Below, piece after piece: positions 1 through 6,254 of a stretch of DNA of 7,894 nucleotides (position 1 is the stretch's first letter; every line of letters begins with the position of its first letter). The stretch is taken from the NCBI GenBank assembly GCA_012728445.1, contig JAAYFA010000185.1, forward strand, positions 1 to 7,894, read 5' to 3'. Source of the DNA: Clostridiales bacterium. Lineage in GTDB: Bacteria > Bacillota > Clostridia > Oscillospirales > Acutalibacteraceae. Position numbers and translations under genes: made by a program. The notes below the pieces were generated by a model, which worked only from the letters and a program-made list of their open reading frames with translations, made no database searches and was not told the origin of the DNA.

Positions 1-195
1 AAAGGATGCAATTTCAATGGTATTTTTTGAAGTCCCACCCCCGGCACCATATGTAACGCTCATAAAGTCCGGTTTGCTTGTTGAAAGCTGCTCAACCGCT
101 TGAAGCACCGGTTCAAAAGAGGAATCCACCTTGGGCGGAAATGCCTCCAATGAAATCACAACTTCTTTTATTTTAAACATCTCGTCAATACGCAT
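1..195 (-). CDS. metF: Methylenetetrahydrofolate reductase, N-terminal part (runs off left edge)
   Basis: Reading leftward from ATG at 195 gives 65 codons open to the window edge, so the 3' part of the gene is missing. The visible protein has the start of the MTHFR TIM barrel: SLEAFPPK at residues 15-22, where E17 aligns with the catalytic glutamate of MetF (E28 in E. coli), then PDFMSVTYGAGGGTS near residues 42-56, the family's strand-2 signature. By family knowledge the enzyme reduces 5,10-methylene-THF to 5-methyl-THF in the cytoplasm for methionine synthesis, or in acetogens for the methyl branch of C1 metabolism. The ATG at 195 is chosen because GAGG (203-206) sits 7 nt upstream; a second in-frame ATG at 180 has no such site. 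It lies downstream of the ftsK operon on the same strand but is separated by 217 bp and appears to have its own promoter. The family call is firm; the exact subtype cannot be told from 65 residues. Confidence 0.9.
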   Translation of the reverse strand, partial: MRIDEMFKIKEVVISLEAFPPKVDSSFEPVLQAVEQLSTSKPDFMSVTYGAGGGTSKNTIEIASF

Positions 196-229
196 AACTC
201 TACCTCTACTTTTTAATAGATTAAAAGTT

Positions 230-258
230 ATTATACAGTTAAAAATGGCGAAATACAA
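230..258 (-). promoter_or_regulatory. Putative sigma-A type promoter for metF
   Basis: On the minus strand TTGTAT (258-253) and TATAAT (235-230) are separated by 17 bp. The -10 box is a perfect consensus and the -35 box keeps the TTG core. Initiation would fall near 223, giving a leader of about 28 nt before the ATG at 195. This supports metF being transcribed separately from the upstream operon. It is a motif match in AT-rich DNA, so it is not proof. Confidence 0.5.
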
Positions 259-262
259 GGGC

Positions 263-371
263 AAGATGCGCACCGTTAACAGTTTACAAACCGTGTTCCT
301 AATGGTTTTCCGGTGCATTGTACGTTTTCCTGCGTCACACAAGGCTTATGTTTCATTGTAATACACATCTT
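263..371. other. Nested inverted repeats in the metF upstream spacer
   Basis: Between the operon end (413) and metF three pairs of complementary arms nest: AAGATG (263-268) with CATCTT (366-371), GCACCG (270-275) with CGGTGC (311-316), and AAACC (288-292) with GGTTT (304-308). GGG (259-261) and CCC (377-379) could extend the outer stem across an asymmetric bulge. As RNA on either strand this could fold into a multi-stem element, but no terminator U-run follows and I recognise no riboswitch class. Several six-base matches are expected by chance in a spacer of this size, so the element is weakly supported. Confidence 0.2.
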
Positions 372-412
372 ATTTACCCTGTCTTGAAAAATCCTAATAT
401 CATTAAACAAGA

Positions 413-649
413 CTAATTGCCTTTTGGTCCTTTATTAAATATTTCTTCATACAAGTTGAATATTCTGTCTCTTCGGCGTTCTTCTTCTTCTTTGTCAATT
501 GACATACTACCGTCGTCGGCAATAATTAAAACATTCCCAACCTTAATATCCGCTGGCAACTCGCTTATTGGGATGTCGATTGTTGTCATATCTTCTCTTT
601 CGCAAACGACGATATCCCCTTCAATTCTTTCAATGGTTATTGTTTCCAC
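413..649 (-). CDS. DUF3006 family small protein
   Basis: A small acidic protein of 78 residues from the preferred GTG start. It shows the DUF3006 pattern: ITIERIEGDIVVCE near the start (family form: I-D-R-x-E-G-x-x-A-V), then the strand DIPISELPADIKVGNVL around residues 26-42, and a final charged helix with SIDKEEEERRRDRIFNLYEEIF (family form: iD.eeT..R..rI..l...lf). There is no signal peptide or membrane segment. DUF3006 genes commonly sit beside stand-alone ComEC-like metallo-hydrolases, as here; the molecular role is unknown. Start choice: GTG at 649 has GAGG (658-661) with an 8-nt gap and gives the usual family N-terminus. An in-frame ATG at 682 would add 11 residues and overlap the upstream gene by 23 bp but has no SD. 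With the GTG start the gene begins 10 nt after the hydrolase stop, and the SD overlaps that stop codon. Confidence 0.85.
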   Translation of the reverse strand: METITIERIEGDIVVCEREDMTTIDIPISELPADIKVGNVLIIADDGSMSIDKEEEERRRDRIFNLYEEIFNKGPKGN

Positions 650-657
650 TCTTAACG

Positions 658-661
658 CCTC
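658..661 (-). promoter_or_regulatory. Shine-Dalgarno for the DUF3006 gene, deciding a GTG start
   Basis: GAGG on the minus strand overlaps the TGA stop of the hydrolase gene and lies 8 nt before GTG at 649. The longer ATG start at 682 has no purine-rich site at the right distance. The arrangement suggests translational coupling with the upstream gene. Confidence 0.6.
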
Positions 662-1601
662 ATTTCGATTTGTTATTGTCATAATCTATTGAGATATTTT
701 CTCCGTCACTGCCTATAACAATACTCCCATGTCTGTCCGTTCTGAAGACTTCGGCACCGACTTGCGAAAACCGTTCCAACGCTTCCGTACTTGGGTGACC
801 GTAAGAGTTGTCTCTTCCGCAGGAAACAATTACTGTTTTGGGACGCACAGCTCTGAGAAAATCTTTTCCGGATGAGTTCTTGCTTCCATGATGGCCGGCT
901 TTGAGCACATCGGATTGAAGTGGATAGCCTGATTTAATCATATCCATTTCTTCTTCAATCTCTGCGTCTCCGGTCAACAGAAACGAGTTTTTCCCCATTA
1001 CGACCCGTAGGACGATTGACATATTGTTCAGTTTTGAGGTTGAAGAGATGGGAGCAAGCACGGTTAATGTTGCATCGCCAAGGTTGAAGACGTCTTGAGG
1101 AACTGCCGTTTCAGCATCTATTTGTTTGTTTCGTATCGTATTTAAAAGCTTTTCAAATATTTTTGTGGTCGGCATGTTTTCTTTTTTTATGGCCGGCATA
1201 ATAAATTTTGACACCTTAAAGTTTTCAAGAACCTCAGGCATGCCTCCTATATGGTCGGAGTCGGGGTGCGTAATGAAAACATAATCTAATTTTTCGATAT
1301 TTTGATTTCGCAAGTATTGAACAACCGCCTCACCTTTTCCTCTGTCGCCGGCATCCACCAATGCGCTTGCGTGTAGTGTTTTAATAAGGATACAGTCCCC
1401 TTGCCCCACGTCAATAAAGTGAACCGAAATCGGCGATCGACTTATGGTACTGTTGTCGGTTAATCCTGCTTGGACGAATATATCGGACCAGGAAGGCAAC
1501 TCGAAGGGCAGATTCAACGACGGGGAATATGTTATCACAAAGGAAAACAAAAGGATCGCCGCTAATACGACAACAATGATCTTTGTTTTACTATTTTTGA
1601 T
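660..1601 (-). CDS. ComEC-like metallo-beta-lactamase-fold hydrolase with N-terminal membrane segment; ATC at expected start
   Basis: The frame runs from 1601 to a TGA at 660 (313 residues). It matches the stand-alone version of the ComEC/Rec2 C-terminal domain. Motifs in this numbering: DVGQGD at 64-69, THPDSDH at 111-117 (metal-binding HxDxDH), TGD at 210-212, KAGHHGS at 234-240, and an SCGRDNSYGHP block at 260-270. Such domains hydrolyse phosphodiesters with bound metal; in ComEC the domain is tied to DNA uptake. No ComEC channel is present here. The first 25 or so residues, with KNSKTK followed by IIVVVLAAILLFSF, form a basic stretch and a hydrophobic helix, so the protein is probably exported or membrane-anchored; there is no lipobox. 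The start is odd: AGGAGG (1610-1615) is 8 nt before ATC at 1601-1599, which overlaps the upstream TAA by one base. The first conventional start is TTG at 1550, without an SD and inside the hydrophobic helix. The family call is firm; the start is uncertain. Confidence 0.88.
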   Translation of the reverse strand: MKNSKTKIIVVVLAAILLFSFVITYSPSLNLPFELPSWSDIFVQAGLTDNSTISRSPISVHFIDVGQGDCILIKTLHASALVDAGDRGKGEAVVQYLRNQNIEKLDYVFITHPDSDHIGGMPEVLENFKVSKFIMPAIKKENMPTTKIFEKLLNTIRNKQIDAETAVPQDVFNLGDATLTVLAPISSTSKLNNMSIVLRVVMGKNSFLLTGDAEIEEEMDMIKSGYPLQSDVLKAGHHGSKNSSGKDFLRAVRPKTVIVSCGRDNSYGHPSTEALERFSQVGAEVFRTDRHGSIVIGSDGENISIDYDNNKSK

Positions 1602-2350
1602 TATTTATTCCTCCTATCGGGCTTGGTTGCCTTGGGTCGATTTGTTTTGCTTTGATTGCCTCTAGAGTAATTGCTTTCCGGACGTATCAGGCAGTTTTCA
1701 CCGTTGCCAATCAGATCGGTTCTCCCCGCTCTTGTAAGAGCGTCAACAACAAGACGCCTATTTTTAGGGTTAAAGTATTGGAGCAGAGCGCGTTGCATTG
1801 CCTTTTCATGTGCGCTGCTTGCGACGTATACGTTTTCAAGTGTATAGGGGTCCAAGCCTGTATAAAACATACATGTAGATATCGTTCCGGGCGTCGGATA
1901 AAAGTCTTGTACCTGTTCGGGTCTTATCTTTTCTTGCTTAAAGAATAAAGCAAGTTCGACTGCATCCTTTAGCGTGCTGCCGGGGTGCGATGAAATAAAA
2001 TAGGGAACGAGATATTGTTCTTTTTTCACTTTTTTGCATTGTGCAAAAAACATATTTTTAAATTCGAGATAGGAATCAACCGAAGGCTTTCCCATGTAGC
2101 CAAGGACTGCCGCAGAGCAGTGCTCCGGCGCAACCTTGAGCTGACCGCTCACATGGTGGCCGACAAGTTCTTCAAAAAAAGTTTTATCCTTATCCGCGAG
2201 AATGTAGTCATACCTGATGCCGGAGCGAATAAACACTTTTTTTATTCCGGGCAAAACCCTGACCGTACGCAGTATGTCGAGGAATTCTTTATGGTCCACT
2301 GTCAAATTTGAACACGGTTCCGGTGTCAGACATCGTTTATTTTTGCACAA
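1601..2350 (-). CDS. YgiQ-family radical SAM protein, C-terminal part in a shifted frame
   Basis: This is the downstream half of the gene beginning at 3483, not an independent gene. From its TTG at 2350 (249 residues) it continues the YgiQ sequence where the other frame breaks: CKNKRCLTPEPC at 2-13, IRSGIRYDY at 41-49, GQLKVAPEH at 69-77, YFISSHPGS at 117-125, QDFYPTPGTISTCMFYTG at 148-165 and NPKNR at 194-198, then a basic tail. It covers the second half of the radical SAM barrel and the DUF3362-type C-terminal region. The open frame begins just after an in-frame TGA near 2372 and has no SD of its own, so it would be translated only by frameshifting or if the frame were restored. Adding one A in the run at 2359-2363 fuses both halves into about 627 residues, close to a normal family length. 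The stop codon forms a one-base overlap with the next gene's putative start. Confidence 0.88.
   Translation of the reverse strand: MCKNKRCLTPEPCSNLTVDHKEFLDILRTVRVLPGIKKVFIRSGIRYDYILADKDKTFFEELVGHHVSGQLKVAPEHCSAAVLGYMGKPSVDSYLEFKNMFFAQCKKVKKEQYLVPYFISSHPGSTLKDAVELALFFKQEKIRPEQVQDFYPTPGTISTCMFYTGLDPYTLENVYVASSAHEKAMQRALLQYFNPKNRRLVVDALTRAGRTDLIGNGENCLIRPESNYSRGNQSKTNRPKATKPDRRNK
1610..1615 (-). promoter_or_regulatory. Perfect Shine-Dalgarno preceding an ATC codon
   Basis: AGGAGG on the minus strand lies inside the last codons of the YgiQ-family gene, 8 nt before ATC (1601-1599). No ATG, GTG or TTG lies within normal spacing in the hydrolase frame. The site therefore argues that translation of the hydrolase was designed to begin at this codon, coupled to the upstream stop through a TAATC overlap (TAATG if the codon were ATG). 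Confidence 0.75.
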
Positions 2351-3483
2351 GCCTTTGGTTTTTGTTGTTCACACGAAGCATGCCTAAAGTTCGCAGTTGG
2401 ACCGCCTATGTCATGTATATAGCCTTTAAAACCGGCACTCTCCGATATTGTTTTTGCCTCTGTAACGATTGATTCTTTACTTCTGCAAGTTATTGCTTTG
2501 CCCTGATGAAAAGCAAGCGAACAAAAGTTGCAATCGCCAAAGCAGCCCCTGTTGTGCGTGATTGAAAACGCAACTTCCTCAATGGCAGGTACACCGCCCA
2601 TCGGCTCATACACCGGGAGATAGTACCTTTTATACGGCAAAGCATATACACTGTCTAATTCGCCTGTTGTCAGTGGCGGCATCGGCGGATTTTGCACCAG
2701 CATTTTTGAATCATGTCTTTGCTTGACGGCTTTCCCTCTATAGCCGTCATTTTCCTCATTTTGAATTCTACACGCAACAGCATATTCTTTTTTATTGCTT
2801 GCAACATTTTTAAACGAAGGGCATTCAACACCCATATAAGGCGTATCCTTCACGTCGACAGCGTAACAAGTCCCTTTTACATCGGTTATTGTTGAAATAT
2901 CTTCACCGGACTTCAACCGTTTGGCAATCTGCTTTGTTTGATTTTCACCCATGCCGAACACAAGAAGATCCGCATCGGATTCGGTCAATATGGAAGGGCG
3001 AACTTTATCGTCCCAGTAATCATAATGAGCAAAGCGGCGCAATGACGCTTCAAGACCGCCAAGTATAATCGGAATATCTCCAAACGTTTTGCGTATGAAG
3101 GAACAATATGACAAAACAGCTCTGTCCGGTCGATTGCCGCGCTTTCCACCCGGAGAATATTTATCATCACTTCTGCGCTTCTTGGCAACGGTATAATGTG
3201 AGACCATGGAATCAATATTGCCGGAGGTAACCATAAAGCCATATATAGGTCTACCGAACCGAAGAAAATCTTTTTCCGTTAAATCGGGTTGCGACAGCAC
3301 AGCAACCCGAAAGCCTTCCGACTCAAGGACCCTTGTGATGATCGCAACCCCAAAACTCGGATGATCGACGTAGGCATCCCCGGTAACAAAAACAAAATCG
3401 ACTCCGTCCCAACCTCTGTCTTTGACATCTTGGGCAGAAATTGGCAAATAGCCACTATTTTCATGTGCTTGATTATTATCCAT
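2326..3483 (-). CDS. YgiQ-family radical SAM protein (UPF0313), N-terminal part, frameshifted
   Basis: This encodes the front of a YgiQ-type radical SAM enzyme. Residues are numbered from ATG at 3483: YLPISAQDVKDRGW near 12-25, GDAYVDHPSFG at 35-45, GGLEASLRRFAHYDYWDDK at 142-160, the 4Fe-4S cluster motif CFGDCNFC with C314, C318 and C321, and HDIGGPTANFRH at 357-368. After residue 375 the frame leaves the family sequence and stops at TGA 2326; the rest of the enzyme is encoded in another frame at 2350-1601. By family knowledge it uses a 4Fe-4S cluster and S-adenosylmethionine for radical chemistry, but its substrate is unknown. Start: ATG at 3483 comes one base after the ftsK stop and fits the short leader usual before YLPIS; in-frame ATGs at 3495, 3504 and 3519 overlap ftsK and lack a clear SD. 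As sequenced, the product is truncated and probably inactive because it loses half of the barrel. Confidence 0.9.
   Translation of the reverse strand: MDNNQAHENSGYLPISAQDVKDRGWDGVDFVFVTGDAYVDHPSFGVAIITRVLESEGFRVAVLSQPDLTEKDFLRFGRPIYGFMVTSGNIDSMVSHYTVAKKRRSDDKYSPGGKRGNRPDRAVLSYCSFIRKTFGDIPIILGGLEASLRRFAHYDYWDDKVRPSILTESDADLLVFGMGENQTKQIAKRLKSGEDISTITDVKGTCYAVDVKDTPYMGVECPSFKNVASNKKEYAVACRIQNEENDGYRGKAVKQRHDSKMLVQNPPMPPLTTGELDSVYALPYKRYYLPVYEPMGGVPAIEEVAFSITHNRGCFGDCNFCSLAFHQGKAITCRSKESIVTEAKTISESAGFKGYIHDIGGPTANFRHASCEQQKPKACAKINDV
2359..2363 (-). other. Frameshift site in the ygiQ-like gene (A5 run)
   Basis: On the minus strand the codons read GAA CAA CAA AAA CCA and lead to a stop at 2326. 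Reading the same place with one extra A gives CAA CAA AAA ACC AAA GGC TTG TGC, that is QQKTKGLC, which runs directly into the conserved CKNKRCL segment. One missing base in this run is the simplest explanation. The alternatives are a sequencing or assembly deletion, a true null mutation, or -1 slippage of the ribosome on AAA. Confidence 0.85.
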
Positions 3484-3484
3484 G

Positions 3485-6007
3485 TTAAGACTCATCCGAT
3501 TCATAAAAGCTGTCGTCATTCAGTGCGTACATTTCAATCCACTGTTGTTTTGAAACAAGCACGTTTCGCGGCTTGCTGCCATCAGGCGGTCCAACAATAC
3601 GCCGTTCCTCAAGTGTATCAATCAAGTTTGCCGCACGTGCATAACCGATTTTCAATTTTCTTTGCAGGAAAGTGGTTGATGCCGCCTGCGCGTCAACAAT
3701 AACTTCCATTGCTTTTGAAAGCAGCTCATCTTCACGGTCTGTATCATCAGAGGAAACGTTTGCGGCACCTTTTTTCTTAACCTCGATAGTACGGCTATCA
3801 ATGTCTTTGATAATTTCTTCGTCGTAATCCGCTTGGGACTGTGATTTAATGTAACCAACCGTTTTCTCAATATCTTTATTTGATATAAAGCACCCCTGTA
3901 AACGAATGGGCTTAGCAATGCCGACCGGGCTGAAGAGCATATCGCCGTTGCCTAAAAGTTTTTCCGCTCCGTTTGTATCAATAATTGTGCGTGAGTCCAC
4001 ATTGGAAGGAACCGACAGGGCAATTCTGCTGGGTATGTTGGCTTTGATGACACCCGTTATGACATCAACAGAAGGCCTTTGTGTCGCAATAACCAAATGG
4101 ATGCCGGCGGCCCTCGCCATTTGCGCCAACCTGCAAATAGAATCTTCAACCTCATGGGGTGCCAGCATCATCAAGTCGTTTAATTCGTCAATAAAAATCA
4201 CTATTCTGTGAAGCTTTTTCATGCCGTCGGTTTTTTCCGCCAGGTCGTTATATGCCGATATATTCCTAACTTTATTTTCGTTGAATATTTTATAGCGGTT
4301 AATTACCTCTGTTACGGCCCAGCTCAGTGCACCGGCAGCCTTGCGTGCGTCTTCAACAACCGGCACCTCAAGATGTGCAATACCGTTATAAGGGCCCAAT
4401 TCGACCCCTTGCTTGGGGTCTATGAGCAAGAGCTTCACTTCATCGGGGGTTGCATTAAACAGCAAGCTGACTATCATAGAGTTCATACACACGGACTTAC
4501 CGGACCCCGTGGTACCCGCGATGAGCAGATGGGGCATTTTGTCGAGATCCGCATAAATTGCGTTGCCTGTGATATCTTTCCCCAAAGCAATGTTCAGCTT
4601 GCTTTTTGATGTTCTGAATTGCTCGGATTCTATTATTTCCCTTAAAGATACATTGGTTCTCGTTCTGTTGGGAATTTCTACTCCGATTGCGGACTTGTTG
4701 GGTATAGGCGCCTCAATCCTCACGCTTGTTGCAGCCAAGGCAAGCGCAATGTCGTCCGCAAGTTTTGTAATTCTGTTGATGCGCACGCCGGGGCTTGGTT
4801 GAAGCTCATATCTTGTAACGGACGGTCCTTTGGTAATCATCAATATTTTTGCCTGAATGCCAAAGCTATCGAGCGTATCAATCAGCTTTTGCCCGTTCAT
4901 ACGAAGTTCTTCGTCCGATCCAACAGTGCTTTGTTTCGCCGCAGGTGACAGACATTCAATTGGCGGCAACTTATAAGATCTGAAGTCATCTGTACTTTTT
5001 TCATTAAAGGTTTCGTCTGCTGCCTTATCTTGCAACTTGTTTTTTTGTTGAAATTCAGCGTCAACGTCAGATTGAGTGGAAGGTGCCGTATCCATTTTTC
5101 CGCTTTTGTGAGTTTTAAAGTTTGGAATGTTAATTTCAATCTGGCTGAAATCTATGCCGGTCGCAGTGTTTTCTTTTTTTGCTTTTGCAGGGTTAACGAG
5201 AATTGGCTCCTCGAGCGGTGGCATCACAAAAAACTCACCAACAGGTTCGGTTTTATCAATAACTTTCGGCGGGTTAAAGGATTTGATAGGTGCTTGCGAA
5301 ATTTCCGGAATCTCCGGAATCCCCTCTTTTGCTCTCGTTTCGTTTGATTTCGTTTTTATTTCCGCCGCAACATTATTGATCTTTTTGAATGGCATTGAAG
5401 TCAATTTGAACAAAGTGACAAGCGTTGTTTTTGTCACAAACATTAAAATTACGCTTGAAACAAGAATAACTGTTATTTGCGCACCGATTTTTCCAAAAAG
5501 CTTTGCAATGGCTCCTCCAATAATAGCACCAAAAACGCCACCATTCGGGGTGTTTACTCTTTCGTTCCAAGCGGCACTAATTTGCAAACCTATCGACTCG
5601 TCGCGTAAATAAGAATCGTTGTTTGCAAAAATATGTATGGCACCGGCAATTAATATAATAAAAGCGGCAATACCCAAAAGAGAATTAACGACGCTGTCAA
5701 TCGGCTTTTCAAAAGCGCATATTGCAGCCAAATAGATAAGCATCAACGGCCATAGAAATGCGCAGTACCCAAACAAGCCTAAAATGCTGTTATGTAGTGA
5801 GGTCCAAATAGATTGTCCTTCAATAAACACTATAAAGCCTAAGAAAAGCGCCGAGGCAAAAAGTAAAATAGCCGCCTTCTGGTGGTTAACCATGGCTGCT
5901 CTTTCTTTAACAACTGCTGTCTGCTTTTTCTGCGGGGATTTTTTGGGCGTTGATTTGGGTGCTGTGGTCGCCTTCTTGCCACCGGCAACTGGTTTATTTT
6001 GTTTCAT
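3485..6007 (-). CDS. ftsK: DNA translocase FtsK/SpoIIIE
   Basis: A full-length 840-residue septal DNA pump. After a lysine-rich start (residues 1-45) come hydrophobic membrane segments at about 45-63, 79-98, 105-127 and 174-193, then a charged, proline-rich linker to about 345. The motor follows: Walker A GTTGSGKS at 498-505, Walker B IVIFIDEL at 602-609 with D607 and E608, and RLAQMARAAGIHLVIATQRPS around 626-646. The C-terminal gamma winged-helix domain lies at about 763-815, with TTFLQRKLKIGYARAANLID. By family knowledge a hexamer pumps chromosomal DNA through the division septum, or into the forespore in SpoIIIE, and the gamma domain reads polar DNA motifs. The start ATG at 6007 has AAGGAT (6015-6020) 7 nt upstream. 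It is the first gene of the four-gene minus-strand operon, and its TAA is one base from the next ATG. The usual DPKMVEL segment reads DPKQGVEL here. FtsK and SpoIIIE cannot be told apart from sequence alone. Confidence 0.97.
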   Translation of the reverse strand: MKQNKPVAGGKKATTAPKSTPKKSPQKKQTAVVKERAAMVNHQKAAILLFASALFLGFIVFIEGQSIWTSLHNSILGLFGYCAFLWPLMLIYLAAICAFEKPIDSVVNSLLGIAAFIILIAGAIHIFANNDSYLRDESIGLQISAAWNERVNTPNGGVFGAIIGGAIAKLFGKIGAQITVILVSSVILMFVTKTTLVTLFKLTSMPFKKINNVAAEIKTKSNETRAKEGIPEIPEISQAPIKSFNPPKVIDKTEPVGEFFVMPPLEEPILVNPAKAKKENTATGIDFSQIEINIPNFKTHKSGKMDTAPSTQSDVDAEFQQKNKLQDKAADETFNEKSTDDFRSYKLPPIECLSPAAKQSTVGSDEELRMNGQKLIDTLDSFGIQAKILMITKGPSVTRYELQPSPGVRINRITKLADDIALALAATSVRIEAPIPNKSAIGVEIPNRTRTNVSLREIIESEQFRTSKSKLNIALGKDITGNAIYADLDKMPHLLIAGTTGSGKSVCMNSMIVSLLFNATPDEVKLLLIDPKQGVELGPYNGIAHLEVPVVEDARKAAGALSWAVTEVINRYKIFNENKVRNISAYNDLAEKTDGMKKLHRIVIFIDELNDLMMLAPHEVEDSICRLAQMARAAGIHLVIATQRPSVDVITGVIKANIPSRIALSVPSNVDSRTIIDTNGAEKLLGNGDMLFSPVGIAKPIRLQGCFISNKDIEKTVGYIKSQSQADYDEEIIKDIDSRTIEVKKKGAANVSSDDTDREDELLSKAMEVIVDAQAASTTFLQRKLKIGYARAANLIDTLEERRIVGPPDGSKPRNVLVSKQQWIEMYALNDDSFYESDES

Positions 6008-6030
6008 TTAGTTCATCCTTGCACAAATAG

Positions 6031-6074
6031 ACCGGTTAATAACCAACTGGGCATGGTATATCAAACACCGGTTA
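6031..6074. repeat. Pair of ACCGGTTA repeats in the divergent spacer
   Basis: ACCGGTTA occurs at 6031-6038 and again at 6067-6074, 36 bp apart from start to start. The first copy continues into an inverted repeat, GGTTA-A-TAACC (6034-6044). Both copies are GC-rich islands in AT-rich DNA between ftsK and its stronger predicted promoter, and the first overlaps the weaker promoter's -10 box. They could be operator half-sites, but an 8-bp repeat in 247 bp is not rare by chance. Confidence 0.3.
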
Positions 6075-6116
6075 TGAATTTTAATTTTTACTCACTTTAT
6101 CCATAATAACAGGTGA

Positions 6117-6145
6117 ATTATAACATTTATTTAAAATAAGCGCAA
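6117..6145 (-). promoter_or_regulatory. Putative promoter for the ftsK operon
   Basis: On the minus strand TTGCGC (6145-6140) and a perfect TATAAT (6122-6117) are 17 bp apart. Transcription would start near 6110, leaving a leader of about 100 nt before the ftsK ATG. A second, weaker candidate nearer the gene is TTGATA (6064-6059), 17 bp, TATTAA (6041-6036), which would overlap the ACCGGTTA repeats. This is motif evidence only. Confidence 0.45.
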
Positions 6146-6181
6146 TATATAAACATTTAGAACAATAAATTTTCATCTATA

Positions 6182-6190
6182 TGCTAAAAT
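6182..6190 (+). promoter_or_regulatory. Possible extended -10 promoter element for the aconitase gene
   Basis: TGCTAAAAT matches an extended -10 (TGn plus TAAAAT). No good -35 box is seen 17 bp upstream. A start near 6197 would give a leader of about 58 nt. An imperfect palindrome, AATTTGAA (6221-6228) with TTTAAATT (6233-6240), lies just before the ribosome binding site and might be an operator or just AT-rich DNA. Confidence 0.3.
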
Positions 6191-6242
6191 CAATTAATAC
6201 TAAATAGTAAATGAACGAAAAATTTGAATTGTTTTAAATTAT

Positions 6243-6247
6243 GGAGG
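6243..6247 (+). promoter_or_regulatory. Shine-Dalgarno deciding a TTG start for aconitase
   Basis: GGAGG lies 7 nt before TTG at 6255. No in-frame ATG appears until residue 41, well inside the conserved N-terminal domain, and the ATG at 6241 is in another frame. The TTG start gives the usual family N-terminus. Confidence 0.8.
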
Positions 6248-6254
6248 TTATATT

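Noticed and set aside
131..361. Plus-strand 76-codon open frame over the metF start and spacer.
   Set aside because: It overlaps metF coding and its promoter on the opposite strand, has no SD and no recognisable similarity.
381..413. GTCTTG/CAAGAC inverted repeat right after the DUF3006 stop as the operon terminator.
   Set aside because: Six-base stem with a 21-nt loop and no U-run after it on the minus strand; too weak to call a terminator.
660..1601. Calling the hydrolase a full ComEC competence protein.
   Set aside because: There is only one N-terminal hydrophobic segment and the metallo-hydrolase domain; the multi-pass channel and the N-terminal ComEC domain are absent.
2300..2375. Programmed -1 frameshifting in the ygiQ-like gene.
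   Set aside because: The A5 run permits slippage of a lysine tRNA, but there is no classical heptamer (CAA would have to re-pair on ACA), I see no strong downstream hairpin, and family members are normally single uninterrupted frames. A deletion is more likely.
5127..5612. 161-codon plus-strand open frame inside ftsK, the longest of several antisense frames there.
   Set aside because: It lies wholly within the firmly identified ftsK membrane and linker coding region, has no recognisable domain, and is best explained as an antisense shadow.
6221..6240. AATTTGAA/TTTAAATT palindrome as a CodY-type operator for aconitase.
   Set aside because: It does not match the CodY consensus well, and such near-palindromes are frequent in AT-rich spacers; mentioned only as a possibility in the promoter entry.
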